This document shows positions 1 through 5,825 of a stretch of 13,399 nt of DNA, piece by piece. Location: contig DAOVGU010000101.1 in NCBI GenBank assembly GCA_030672255.1, positions 1 through 13,399 on the forward strand, written 5' to 3'. Within the stretch, counting starts at the first letter, position 1; every line of letters begins with the position of its first letter. This stretch comes from a bacterium. Its GTDB lineage: Bacteria; Ratteibacteria; UBA8468. Below the pieces are notes generated by a model. It was not told where the DNA came from and ran no database searches. It worked only from the letters and a program-made list of their open reading frames with translations. A program made the translations under genes and the position numbers.

Positions 1-21
1 CTTCACTTCGTTCGCAATGAC
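1..21. repeat. Partial copy of palindromic repeat family A
   Basis: The reverse complement starts gtcattgcga, which matches the outer end of the fuller family A copies at 9978-10050 and 12869-12954. Only an outer arm is present, and the window edge may cut it off. Confidence 0.5.
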
Positions 22-30
22 AAACTGTGC

Positions 31-60
31 TATCTGCGGGTATCTGCGAAAATCTGCGTC
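31..60. repeat. Three tandem 10-bp units around atctgcg
   Basis: Three consecutive 10-mers (tatctgcggg, tatctgcgaa, aatctgcgtc) share atctgcg. The array stops three bases before the tolB start codon and occupies the place where a ribosome binding site would be expected; no Shine-Dalgarno is visible there. Confidence 0.7.
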
Positions 61-63
61 CTG

Positions 64-1278
64 ATGATTTGTTTTTTTTATCTTTGTGCTATTTTTTTCT
101 TTGGAACAAAAGACCTAAGGGCGGCGGAGGTTCACCTCGATATTTCCCGAGAATTCGCCAGGAAGATTACCATTGGACTTCCTCCCTTTAAAGGAGATGC
201 TGAAGGAAAAATAAGGGAAATTTTAGTATCGGATCTCTGGAGGTCGGGGCTCTTTTCTCCTCTAAAGACTGAACCGGGCGAGCCCCTGGAAACCGAATTA
301 GTGGTTAAGGCTAACTGCAGTTTAAGGTCTGGCCGTTTTCATTTAAAGGGCTGGCTTTATCAGACCCTGGGAAATAGGGGCCTCTTTGGCAAGGAATATC
401 GGGGAAAGAGATCGCAAATTCGAACCATCATCCATACCTTCACCAATGAGATTGTGGAAAAAATTACGGGAGAAAAGGGTATTGCCCTTACAAGAATAGC
501 CTTTATTTCAGATGAAAGTGGCTCAAAGGAGGTCTATATAGTTGACTACGATGGTCAAAACAAAAAAAGAGTGACCTTCGATGGGGTAATTAGCACCTGC
601 CCCGATTGGTCAAAGGATGGCAAAAATCTTATCTACCTTTCCTATCTTAACAAGAAAACAGAAGTATTTTTCCATACCCTAAAAAATAATAAAAGAAAAA
701 TCCTTTCCTCCTATCCTGGCCTCAATGCCTTTGCCAATATTTCCCCTCAGGGAGAAATAGCCCTCACTCTCAGTAAGGACGGCGACCCGGAAATTTATGT
801 GATGAATAAGGATGGTTTCAAACTGAGGCGCTTAACCTATAGTAAAGGGGTTGACGCCTCTCCCTCCTGGTCCCCGGATGGAAAAAGGATTGCTTTTGTC
901 TCTGATAGAGGCGGCTCTCCCCAGATCTACATTCTCGAAACTTTAACAAAGAAAGTAAGGAGAGTCACTTACCAGGGTTCCTACAATACATCCCCCGTCT
1001 GGGCACCTCAAGGAAATTTTATTGCCTACACCTCAAGGATAGAAGGAAGATTTGAGATTTGCGTAATCAATCTTGACAATGGCGAGAGTACGGTATTAAC
1101 CTCGGGTCCAGGGAGTAAGGAAGACCCCTCCTGGGCCCCGAATGGTAGACAGCTTGTTTTTAGCAAAAGGCTGGGATATAAATCCGAGCTTTATCTACTT
1201 GACATCTATGCGGAAGAGAGTTATCCTTTAATTAAGGGGAAAGGAAATTATACCAGCCCTGCCTGGTCCCCACAATAG
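64..1278 (+). CDS. tolB: TolB-like periplasmic beta-propeller protein
   Basis: The 404-residue product has a hydrophobic N-terminal signal segment (residues 1-20, ending near RAAEV). A TolB N-terminal domain follows (about 20-135, containing KITIGLPPF), then a propeller of WD40/PD40-like repeats from about residue 145. Repeated blades read like SPSWSPDGKRIAFVSDRGG and DPEIYVMNKDG. It ends in SPAWSPQ, the usual TolB end, so it looks complete although slightly shorter than the roughly 430-residue family norm. TolB is known to bind Pal and to link the inner-membrane Tol motor to the outer membrane. pal and a LysM protein follow on the same strand. No Shine-Dalgarno precedes the ATG, and the bases before it are tandem repeats. 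The TolQ/R/A-like partners lie on the opposite strand at 3999-5718. Confidence 0.9.
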   Translation: MICFFYLCAIFFFGTKDLRAAEVHLDISREFARKITIGLPPFKGDAEGKIREILVSDLWRSGLFSPLKTEPGEPLETELVVKANCSLRSGRFHLKGWLYQTLGNRGLFGKEYRGKRSQIRTIIHTFTNEIVEKITGEKGIALTRIAFISDESGSKEVYIVDYDGQNKKRVTFDGVISTCPDWSKDGKNLIYLSYLNKKTEVFFHTLKNNKRKILSSYPGLNAFANISPQGEIALTLSKDGDPEIYVMNKDGFKLRRLTYSKGVDASPSWSPDGKRIAFVSDRGGSPQIYILETLTKKVRRVTYQGSYNTSPVWAPQGNFIAYTSRIEGRFEICVINLDNGESTVLTSGPGSKEDPSWAPNGRQLVFSKRLGYKSELYLLDIYAEESYPLIKGKGNYTSPAWSPQ

Positions 1279-1315
1279 GGAGACTCGGGCAGTTTCTTAA
1301 GCGGCACGCCCCTCT

Positions 1316-1341
1316 GTATCTCCCCACAAGTGGGGAGATAC
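1316..1341. repeat. Perfect 11-bp stem hairpin between tolB and pal
   Basis: The arms gtatctcccca and tggggagatac are exact reverse complements around a 4-nt loop (caag). No T-run follows, so it does not look like a classical rho-independent terminator. It lies 37 bp after the tolB stop codon. Confidence 0.8.
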
Positions 1342-1355
1342 ATCAGAACCGTTAC

Positions 1356-1419
1356 GGGTTTGATGAATCAAACCCCTACAATAATAAATCAAACTGTAGG
1401 GGTCGGATTCATCCGACCC
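1356..1419. repeat. Cluster of three overlapping hairpins upstream of pal
   Basis: Three stems can form. The first is gggtttga/tcaaaccc (1356-1375), the second cccctaca/tgtagggg (1373-1402) and the third gggtcgga/tccgaccc (1400-1419). The middle stem shares bases with both neighbours, so it competes with them. It resembles the intergenic hairpin repeats common in such genomes. A role as an RNA switch or mRNA-stability element is possible but not shown. Confidence 0.7.
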
Positions 1420-1479
1420 GAAGGCATGCTTCAGGAAACTTCCTCGTCTCTGTGTAAAAAAGATAGAATAGGAGGTAAA

Positions 1480-2058
1480 ATGGGAAAAAAGGTAGTAATT
1501 TTGGGTATTTTTGCTTTGGCTGTTGGTCTGTGGCTTAATGGATGCGCTGCCTGGAGAAAGAAAAAGCCGGTAAGTAAGGTTGAGGTTGAAGTTATAAAAC
1601 CTACACCCGGTGTAGAAGAGAAGATTAAGGAGGAGGCTATCACCGCTTTAAAGGGCAAACCTATTCCCTTGGCCAAGGTGCCAAAGAGAAGGGACTTTAG
1701 AGAACCGGCTATTCAAGAAAGAATTATATTCGCCGATATCCATTTTGACTTTGATCGCTCGGTGATAAAACCAGAAGCAAGACCCATTCTCAATAAGATT
1801 GGCTCCTGGCTGAAAAGAAACCCCGATGTTCATCTCAAGATTGAAGGCCATTGTGACGAAAGGGGAACGGAGGAATACAATCTTGCTCTTGGCGAGCGGA
1901 GAGCCCTTGCTGCCAGACGTTATCTAATCGGCCTGGGAATTTTATCGGAAAGACTGCATACCCTGAGTTATGGGGAGGCAAAACCTGCAGACTCCAGACA
2001 TAATGAAAAGGCCTGGGCGAAAAATCGGAGGGTCCATTTCCTCATCTCTGAAAAATGA
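1480..2058 (+). CDS. pal: Pal, peptidoglycan-associated OmpA-domain lipoprotein
   Basis: The start is the ATG four bases after a clear GGAGG. An upstream in-frame ATG at 1330 lies inside hairpin repeats and is rejected. The 192-residue product has a lipoprotein signal with lipobox LNGC (lipidated Cys22), then a lysine-rich linker. An OmpA-like domain spans about 80-192, with FADIHFDFDRS, the motif GHCDERGTEEYNLALGERRA (Asp127 in the diaminopimelate-binding position) and the terminal NRRVHF. Pal is known to tether the outer membrane to peptidoglycan and to bind TolB. Its stop overlaps the next start (ATGA), implying translational coupling. Length and motif order are normal for Pal. Confidence 0.95.
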   Translation: MGKKVVILGIFALAVGLWLNGCAAWRKKKPVSKVEVEVIKPTPGVEEKIKEEAITALKGKPIPLAKVPKRRDFREPAIQERIIFADIHFDFDRSVIKPEARPILNKIGSWLKRNPDVHLKIEGHCDERGTEEYNLALGERRALAARRYLIGLGILSERLHTLSYGEAKPADSRHNEKAWAKNRRVHFLISEK

Positions 2059-2741
2059 GGTCAAAACTTCTTCTTCTACTTTTTGTTCTTCTTTTTTTCT
2101 GTGGTGGTGGTTCTTTAGCCACAAAGGATGATTTGGTCAAACAGGAAAAGGAACTTCAGACTATCAAAGAGGAGCTAAAAAAAATAAAGGAGGAGCTTTT
2201 AGAGCGACAGATGAACCTAAGTGAGGAGATTTTGCTCTTAGAGAGCAAAATAGAGGGGGTAACTGGAAATATCTCCAAAGAGGAGTACCAATCAACTCGA
2301 CAGGGAAGAAAGCTAAATAGGCTTGAGGAAAATCTATTGGCATTAAGCAAGAAAGAATCGGAAAACATTGCCTCGATAAATGAGAATTTAGCTAACCTGC
2401 AAAATGCTCTTCTTGAATTAAAAGAGGGGATTGAAAAACTCTCCTCTGCCCAGAAAAAACTTTCCCTATCCAATAAGGAAGGGAAAGAGGAAATAGAGAA
2501 AAAGTTACAGATTCTTTTAGAAGAGGTGACTGAAGAGAACAACAAACTTAGAGAAAAAATTACCAAATTAGAAAAGGAAATCTATTTAGTTGGAGTCTAC
2601 CATACGGTAAAGCAAGGCGAAACCCTCTCTCTAATTGCTCAAAGATATAAAGTCCCTCTAAAAGAAATTATCAAGGCAAACAAAATTGAAGACCCCACAA
2701 TGCTTTCTATCGGTCAGCGCCTCTTCATCCCCAAAAAATAA
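2055..2741 (+). CDS. Secreted coiled-coil protein with C-terminal LysM domain
   Basis: The 228-residue product starts with a hydrophobic leader (LLLLLFVLLFFCGGG) that could be a type I signal or a non-canonical lipobox at the Cys. Residues about 25-175 are rich in Glu, Lys and Leu with heptad character (for example EELKKIKEELLERQ), a long coiled coil. Residues about 182-226 form a LysM peptidoglycan-binding domain (HTVKQGETLSLIAQRYKVPL to GQRLFIP). It starts by ATGA overlap within pal, in the slot where classical tol-pal operons carry CpoB/YbgF, which is also a coiled-coil protein but has TPRs instead of LysM. I infer a periplasmic spacer or scaffold tied to the Tol-Pal complex. The stop codon lies one base from the 3' end of the convergent tRNA gene. 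Confidence 0.85.
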   Translation: MRSKLLLLLFVLLFFCGGGSLATKDDLVKQEKELQTIKEELKKIKEELLERQMNLSEEILLLESKIEGVTGNISKEEYQSTRQGRKLNRLEENLLALSKKESENIASINENLANLQNALLELKEGIEKLSSAQKKLSLSNKEGKEEIEKKLQILLEEVTEENNKLREKITKLEKEIYLVGVYHTVKQGETLSLIAQRYKVPLKEIIKANKIEDPTMLSIGQRLFIPKK

Positions 2742-2742
2742 T

Positions 2743-2816
2743 TGGCTGGGGAGGATGGATTCGAACCATCACAACGGGATCCAGAATCCCGTGTCCTACC
2801 GTTAGACAACTCCCCA
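2743..2816 (-). tRNA. tRNA-Gln (anticodon CUG)
   Basis: The minus strand folds as a 74-nt cloverleaf with a 7-bp acceptor stem (TGGGGAG/CTCCCCA), discriminator G and an encoded CCA. The D arm is GTC/GAC, the anticodon stem CGGGA/TCCCG carries loop TTCTGGA (anticodon CTG, reads CAG), and the T arm GATGG/CCATC carries loop TTCGAAT. It follows the flavodoxin gene on the same strand with only 43 bases between them, 35 of which are repeat, so it may be processed from the upstream transcript. Its 3' end almost touches the convergent LysM gene. Confidence 0.97.
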
Positions 2817-2820
2817 AAAG

Positions 2821-2855
2821 AGATTGCCACGCTCACTTCCTTCGCTCGCAATGAC
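2821..2855 (-). repeat. Half copy of palindromic repeat family A
   Basis: On the minus strand it reads gtcattgcgagcgaaggaag, then gtgagcgtggcaatct, which is the left half of the family A palindrome. It fills almost all of the gap between the flavodoxin stop codon and the tRNA-Gln 5' end. Confidence 0.8.
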
Positions 2856-2859
2856 TAGG

Positions 2860-3300
2860 TCATTTTGTTATTGCTGCAGCTAATTTTTTGCCAAGATCTT
2901 TCAATTGAGCCGCGGAAGCAGCATCCGGTTTTCCCTCTATCAGAAGGGTATCGGTAATTTTCTTAAACTTAAAGATCCGACAAAGCAATTCGATACTCCC
3001 CTTTGCCTTTCCTCCTCCACCATGAGTGATGAAGGCAACATAAGGTTTGCCAGTAACCTTGCCCTGGGTGGGATAGAAGGTTCGGTCAAAGAAGTCCTTT
3101 AAACCTCCGGCAATGTAATTAAAATAGTCCGGGCTGCCAAAGGCAATCCCCTCACATCTGAGGAGATCCTCAACTCCTGCTCTCCGTGCCTCCAAAAGGG
3201 CTACTTTACCACCGGCCTCCTCTGCTCCCTGAGCAACAAACTCTGCGGCTGCTCTTGTATTACCACTCTGGGAATGGTAAACAACCAATATTTTAGCCAC
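2860..3300 (-). CDS. Flavodoxin-family FMN protein
   Basis: The 146-residue protein begins ILVVYHSQSGNTRAAAEF, with the flavodoxin FMN-phosphate loop SQSGNT at residues 10-15. The segment FGSPDYFNYIAGGLKDFFDR (about 54-73) matches the second FMN-contacting region of short flavodoxin/NAD(P)H-dependent FMN reductase-like proteins, and THGGGG follows near 92. It is a likely low-potential electron carrier or FMN-dependent oxidoreductase in the cytoplasm; the substrate is unknown. The start is GTG, directly abutting the TGA of the winged-helix gene, so the two are probably coupled. The size is typical of short-chain flavodoxins. A membrane zinc-ribbon gene lies two genes upstream, but its redox link is only suggested by position. 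Confidence 0.88.
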   Translation of the reverse strand: MAKILVVYHSQSGNTRAAAEFVAQGAEEAGGKVALLEARRAGVEDLLRCEGIAFGSPDYFNYIAGGLKDFFDRTFYPTQGKVTGKPYVAFITHGGGGKAKGSIELLCRIFKFKKITDTLLIEGKPDAASAAQLKDLGKKLAAAITK

Positions 3301-3513
3301 TCAATTTTTCTTCCTTTTTCTTAATTTGACTCGATAATCCCCGCCCTCTTTCCGTAGGATGACGTGACCTTCTCGGGCAAGCCAACCAAGGCTCATAAGA
3401 AGCAATTCTCGCGGTCGGTCTATTTTCTCCGCCAGCTCCGAAAAGTTCACTTTTTCACGCTGCTCCAAATAACTCCAGATATCACCGGCGCCAAGTCCGA
3501 TTTTGGTAATCAT
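3301..3513 (-). CDS. Small winged-helix domain protein (DUF2582-like)
   Basis: The 70-residue protein reads KIGLGAGDIWSYLEQRE, then NFSELAEKIDRPRELLLMSLGWLAREGHV. This resembles the compact winged-helix family DUF2582, whose conserved core is LxxLGWLARE; the family assignment is from memory. Such proteins are usually stand-alone and their target is not established. The start overlaps the end of the zinc-ribbon gene by 4 bases (ATGA). Its Shine-Dalgarno (the AGGAGGAG run) lies at the edge of repeat B copy 1. The C-terminus is basic (KLRKRKKN), consistent with nucleic-acid binding. Confidence 0.75.
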   Translation of the reverse strand: MITKIGLGAGDIWSYLEQREKVNFSELAEKIDRPRELLLMSLGWLAREGHVILRKEGGDYRVKLRKRKKN

Positions 3514-3839
3514 TCTCCTCTCCTCCTCCTTTCGCTTACGCTACAGTCGTCGACCAGGGTGCTCACCGACTCGCACCCGACGCCAGACTCGTGCTCCTTA
3601 TTCGTCGCACGGCGTCCCTTCTTTACTAAACTTTTACAAAGGGGACAGCGGCTGATCTCATCCGCTTTACTGTCCACATAGATATGGGTGCAGGTAGGGC
3701 ACCTCCAGACGAATTTTTCTTCACTCTCCAGATCCTTTGCCTTTTTTCTGACCTCTGAATAACACCAGATGGTAAAGACGAGAACCATTCCTGAGAGGAG
3801 ATAAAGAGCAAGCGCCACCGACAACTCCAATTTTATCAT
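3510..3839 (-). CDS. Membrane-anchored zinc-ribbon protein with repeat-derived tail
   Basis: The 109-residue product has one transmembrane helix (about residues 5-26), a charged linker and a rubredoxin-like zinc ribbon, WRCPTC and RCPLC, with Cys47, Cys50, Cys65 and Cys68. From residue 74 onward the tail (KGRRATNKEHESGVGCESVS and beyond) is encoded entirely by repeat B copy 1, so the ancestral protein probably ended around SLVKK. The ribbon could bind zinc or iron; the function is unknown. The start is weak, with no clear Shine-Dalgarno, and sits 22 bases from inverted-repeat element C. It overlaps the winged-helix gene by ATGA. The homologous repeat copy at 5727-5825 is non-coding, which argues that the tail is an accidental extension. 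Confidence 0.7.
   Translation of the reverse strand: MIKLELSVALALYLLSGMVLVFTIWCYSEVRKKAKDLESEEKFVWRCPTCTHIYVDSKADEISRCPLCKSLVKKGRRATNKEHESGVGCESVSTLVDDCSVSERRRRGE
3523..3620 (-). repeat. Repeat B, copy 1 (about 98 bp)
   Basis: It matches 5727-5825 at roughly nine in ten positions by eye, in the same orientation. It contains a gggtgc/gcaccc hairpin and a gtgc/gcac pair. On the minus strand it ends GAAAGGAGGAG just before the winged-helix start codon. This copy lies within the 3' end of the zinc-ribbon gene and stays open in that frame. Confidence 0.9.
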
Positions 3840-3860
3840 ATCTATTCAAGCAGTCCACAA

Positions 3861-3996
3861 AGGCGAGGAAAGTTTCTGTAGCGGCCTTGCTACCGACGAG
3901 CGGGCACGGTGTCCGAAGGACGAGCGAGGAGGAGCGAGAGTGCAGTTTGCCTCGCTGGGGCAAACAAACGTGCCGCCGAAGAAACTTTCCGAGCCT
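3861..3996. repeat. Element C: 136-bp imperfect inverted repeat
   Basis: The 25-bp arms (3861-3885 and 3972-3996) match as inverted repeats at 20 of 25 positions, sharing the block ggaaagtttct. Internally there is a second hairpin, gtttgcc...ggcaaac (about 3943-3963), and a small gtccgaaggac palindrome. It lies directly after the tonB stop codon and before the zinc-ribbon gene. It carries no convincing ORF and looks like a small non-autonomous (MITE-like) or REP-like element. Confidence 0.7.
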
Positions 3997-3998
3997 CC

Positions 3999-4688
3999 TC
4001 ACTTCAATTGAAACTTCAGGGGAAGTATGCCCCAAACCTTCTCTGAAGTTGAAACAGGATTAAATCTCCATTTCTTAGCGCTCTCGGCACTTAAAAGGTC
4101 AATCTTAGAATATCCTGAACTTTTCTCTACCTCCACCTTCTCTACCGAACCCTCGGGAAGAATCCAGAGTTTTAATAAAAGGGTGCACTCCACCCCTTCC
4201 TCTTCCGCCCATCCCGGATAAACTGGAAGAACCTTAAAGAGAACTTCTCTACTGCCTCCCGGCCCGTAGATTCTCGTCTGCGCAGAAAAGCTATTGCGGC
4301 CTTCCGTTCTTACAAGTAATACTGGGGTAGGCAAAGGAATCTTAATTTCCTCGAAAAGTGTCTTTTTAAAGTCCAAAAATTCCTGTTTCCCGGCAAATGA
4401 GCTTTCTTTTGCCAGAATCCTTTCTGGCAATAGCTTTTTTACCGGGAGATAGATGGTTACCTCATCCTTTTTCCTCTCTCCTTTGGGAAGGGATGGGGAA
4501 ATTTTGGCTCTTTCTATCGCCGGAAGCGGTTTTATTTTTTTTGTTCCGGGAAGTTCCTTTACCAGCACCACCTCAATGGGTGAGAATACCTTTGCCTTAG
4601 TGGGCACAATGATGGAAAAAAGGAAAAAGGCGGAAGTATGCAGAGAAAAGGAGATTAGAATTGCTAAATTTAAAGGGTTTCTCTTCAT
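3999..4688 (-). CDS. tonB: TonB/TolA-like energy transducer
   Basis: The start at 4688 overlaps the exbD stop (ATGA) and has GGAGG just upstream; a longer in-frame start at 4724 is rejected. The 229-residue protein has one N-terminal transmembrane helix (LAILISFSLHTSAFFLFSII, 8-27) and a periplasmic linker with Pro and Lys. A TonB C-terminal domain spans about 156-229 (VYPGWAEEEGVECTLLLK, KSSGYSKIDLLSAESAKKW, RFNP). The family is known to transmit proton-motive energy from ExbB/ExbD to outer-membrane partners. It follows exbB and exbD directly. Because TolB and Pal are encoded next door and no separate TolA is visible, it could serve as TonB, TolA or both. The linker is shorter and less proline-rich than in E. 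coli TonB. Confidence 0.9.
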   Translation of the reverse strand: MKRNPLNLAILISFSLHTSAFFLFSIIVPTKAKVFSPIEVVLVKELPGTKKIKPLPAIERAKISPSLPKGERKKDEVTIYLPVKKLLPERILAKESSFAGKQEFLDFKKTLFEEIKIPLPTPVLLVRTEGRNSFSAQTRIYGPGGSREVLFKVLPVYPGWAEEEGVECTLLLKLWILPEGSVEKVEVEKSSGYSKIDLLSAESAKKWRFNPVSTSEKVWGILPLKFQLK

Positions 4689-5095
4689 TTCTCCTCCACC
4701 GGCTGGGTAGCGATAGCAAGGCAAGAGATTCCCGCAACCTTTGCCAGATCCATCACCTCTACCACCTTACCATGGGCAACATCATAATCCCCTTTGATGA
4801 TCAGGGTAGCCTCGGGACTCCTTCTGCTCTCGCTCTCTAAAATCTTTTTAAGCGCTTTTAGAGTAACATTCTTCCCTCGATAGAAGATGGAGCCATCGGC
4901 AGCAATAGAGATAATAATTTCTTTTTTCTCCATGCTCTCTGTGGTGAGAGCGGCAGGAAGTTTGATTTTAATTCCTGGCTGCATAATAAATGAGGAGGTA
5001 AGCATAAAATAGATCATCAGGAGAAAGACAACGTCAATCAAAGGAGCAATTTCCAATCTCCCCGAAGTAATCCCCAAATGCCTTTTGAATCTCAT
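4685..5095 (-). CDS. exbD: ExbD/TolR-family proton-channel subunit
   Basis: The 136-residue protein has a short cytoplasmic N-terminus, one transmembrane helix containing APLIDVVFLLMIYFMLTSSF and a periplasmic domain. Asp21 sits in the position of the essential protonatable Asp of ExbD/TolR. It reads PGIKIKLPAA after the membrane helix, then an ExbD-type fold (IISIAADGSIFYRGK, ATLIIKGDYDVAHGKVVEVM). It overlaps both neighbours by ATGA, giving tight coupling of ExbB, ExbD and TonB synthesis. The length is normal. Sequence alone does not separate ExbD from TolR; the TonB-type partner downstream favours ExbD, and the nearby TolB/Pal favours TolR. Confidence 0.93.
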   Translation of the reverse strand: MRFKRHLGITSGRLEIAPLIDVVFLLMIYFMLTSSFIMQPGIKIKLPAALTTESMEKKEIIISIAADGSIFYRGKNVTLKALKKILESESRRSPEATLIIKGDYDVAHGKVVEVMDLAKVAGISCLAIATQPVEEK

Positions 5096-5718
5096 AATTC
5101 TCTTTCCCTCAAAGAGAAAATATCCAGAAGCCTGGTGGCGCTTTTCTCCATTTCGGTGATGAAGCCATTCACGCGACTGACAAAGTAATTATAGGCGATA
5201 TAGGTGGGAATGGCAACCACCAGCCCGGCCACAGTGGTGATTAAGGCCTCCCAGATTCCCCGGGCTAAATCTCCGGGATTTACCAGTCCTCCCTTTAACT
5301 GGATGACCATAAAGGCCCGGATGAGACCGGTAACTGTCCCCAAAAGCCCCAACAGAGGAGCAATGGTGGCAATGGTTACTAAAATGGCTAAATATTTCTC
5401 AAGATAAGGAACCTCAAAACTGGAGGCATCCTCCACCGCCTCCTTAATCTCCTCGCGGCTACGGTCATGCTTTAAGATTCCGCTCTTTAAGATCCGTGGA
5501 ATAGGGCCTCTGCCTTTTTCGCAGATACCTATCGCCTCTAAGATCTTATTTCTTCGCAAAACATTCTCAATCCTTCCCATAAACTCTTTTGTATCGATTT
5601 GTGCCCGGTTTAAGGAAATAACCCTTTCAATAATGATGGCTAAGGAAAGGACCGAGCAGAAGATAATGGGAACCATCAAAATCCCTCCCCGAGCTATTAT
5701 TTCAAATAGATTTAACAT
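5092..5718 (-). CDS. exbB: ExbB/TolQ/MotA-family proton-channel subunit
   Basis: The 208-residue protein has three predicted transmembrane helices: about 10-32 (ILMVPIIFCSVLSLAIIIE), 105-130 and 150-175. It carries the conserved family block PLLGLLGTVTGLIRAF and the third-helix segment WEALITTVAGLVVAIPTYIA. It forms the inner-membrane proton channel with ExbD. The start is the ATG at 5718 and its Shine-Dalgarno (AGGAGGAG) lies at the downstream edge of repeat B copy 2, about 8-10 nt away. The end overlaps exbD by ATGA. Size and motif layout are standard for the family. The repeat separates it from the upstream barrel gene, so its translation start region is repeat-derived. Confidence 0.94.
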   Translation of the reverse strand: MLNLFEIIARGGILMVPIIFCSVLSLAIIIERVISLNRAQIDTKEFMGRIENVLRRNKILEAIGICEKGRGPIPRILKSGILKHDRSREEIKEAVEDASSFEVPYLEKYLAILVTIATIAPLLGLLGTVTGLIRAFMVIQLKGGLVNPGDLARGIWEALITTVAGLVVAIPTYIAYNYFVSRVNGFITEMEKSATRLLDIFSLREREL

Positions 5719-5726
5719 CTTACCTT

Positions 5727-5825
5727 CTCCTCCTTTCGCTTACGCTATTAGTCGTCGGTCAGGGTGCTCACTGACTCGCACCCGACGCCATACTTGTGCT
5801 CCTTATTCGTCGCACGGCGTCCCTT
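5727..5825 (-). repeat. Repeat B, copy 2 (about 99 bp)
   Basis: It is homologous to 3523-3620 in the same orientation. It fills the junction between the barrel gene and exbB, beginning at the barrel stop codon and ending in AGGAGGAG a few bases before the exbB ATG. It includes the same gggtgc/gcaccc hairpin. Here it is non-coding. Confidence 0.9.

Noticed and set aside
1330..1479. Longer N-terminal extension of pal starting at 1330
   Set aside because: It is encoded by hairpin repeats, and a strong GGAGG plus lipoprotein signal place the start at 1480.
3721..4035. Open frame of 104 codons on the minus strand across element C
   Set aside because: It is a shadow of repeat sequence and of the tonB and zinc-ribbon ends; no recognisable protein features.
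4027..5407. Several plus-strand open frames opposite tonB/exbD/exbB
   Set aside because: They lie antisense to well-supported genes and read as low-complexity shadows.
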